From: Gautieria morchelliformis
Taxonomy: Eukaryota > Basidiomycota > Agaricomycetes > Gomphales > Gomphaceae
Length of the DNA stretch: 64,000 nt
NCBI GenBank assembly: GCA_015179125.1
Contig: WHVA01000445.1
Coordinates: 30,909-94,908, forward strand
Direction of reading: 5' to 3'
A model generated the notes under the pieces. It searched no databases. It had not been told where the DNA came from and saw only the letters and a list, made by a program, of their open reading frames with translations. Numbering within the stretch: position 1 is the first letter of the stretch; every line of letters starts with the position of its first letter. Shown piece by piece: positions 63,641 through 64,000 of this stretch. Made by a program: the position numbers and the translations under genes.

Positions 63641-64000
63641 ATCCGGCTTATGACCACAGAGGAGAAACTCGAGATCCTTCCAGAGTTCCTCGCACTTGCA
63701 GACATAAACGGAGTGCCCACTGCGGAAGAACTTTCCGAAAATGCGGAACATGGTCTACCGGAAGCGGAAGATGCGTCGGATTTTTGTGACACGCAGCGGG
63801 TGAGATGTGTGCCCCTGCTGCCTGTACATAACCGTTTGCCTGTCTTGAAGTAGAGAATGAAAAGCCCCCACTCCCCTCACTTCGTACAGACCCACCGGAT
63901 AAAGTCGCACAAAAATCAAATCTGACACTCCGTCCATCCCGCATCCGCCCTTGGGAGAGACGCCTTCCGAAGCGCTATGTTGTTGCTGCCACCCCTGGCC

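Overview
This window reads as a chromosome segment of a filamentous basidiomycete, most likely an agaricomycete mushroom-forming fungus. The evidence is a FunK1-type protein kinase, F-box/leucine-rich proteins, spliceosomal introns of about 47-60 nt, and retroelement lineages typical of agaricomycetes (Ty1/copia, chromodomain Ty3/gypsy, Tad-like LINE, DIRS-like tyrosine-recombinase retroelement). No bacterial operon, CRISPR array, rRNA gene or intact tRNA gene was seen.

Layout. 1-12.7 kb is the most gene-like part: a five-exon IS630/Tc1-mariner-type transposase (1176-2345, +), a broken FunK1 kinase (2535-4819, -), an unrecognised five-exon nuclear-looking protein (5079-6761, -), a Pro/Ala hexanucleotide repeat block (7.0-7.7 kb), a truncated copy of a DUF1275 gene (8.6 kb), an intact alpha/beta hydrolase (8867-10136, -) and an intact, very GC-rich DUF1275 membrane protein (11207-12648, -).

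12.7-23.2 kb is a tandem segmental duplication (units A and B) bounded by a shared segment 'L'. It carries two diverged copies of a small cysteine-rich gene (14609-14893 and 19117-19419) and ends in an F-box gene. A third unit (C) lies between 34.2 and 50.7 kb but has been split by later insertions: copia II (34.93-40.62 kb, itself hit by a solo LTR and by a 999-bp TIR transposon), a 2-kb stretch holding a tiny spliced secreted-peptide gene (42309-42570), and a DIRS-like retroelement (about 43.37-49.29 kb, itself hit by a solo LTR). An inverted partial unit (F-box copy 2 plus L) sits at 32.36-33.97 kb. Copia I (23.2-29.8 kb, -) and an ORF1-only, polyadenylated LINE (30.3-31.77 kb, +) fill the space between.

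50.7-64 kb is a nest of LTR elements: copia III (+) is cut by a gypsy element (LTR at 54524), whose pol is cut by copia IV (-, 58.4-61.5 kb). The gypsy chromodomain and a second LTR (61962) follow, and then a second gypsy gag runs off the window in an LTR-internal-LTR-internal arrangement.

The genes do not form a pathway. The window is a transposon graveyard around a duplicated, fast-evolving cluster of small cysteine-rich and F-box genes. The most novel items are the cysteine-rich paralogues that keep all 11 cysteines, the 49-residue secreted peptide gene with two introns, a micro-inversion of about 45 bp between two repeat copies, and the intron-bearing DIRS-like element. All identifications come from reading motifs by eye; no database search was run.
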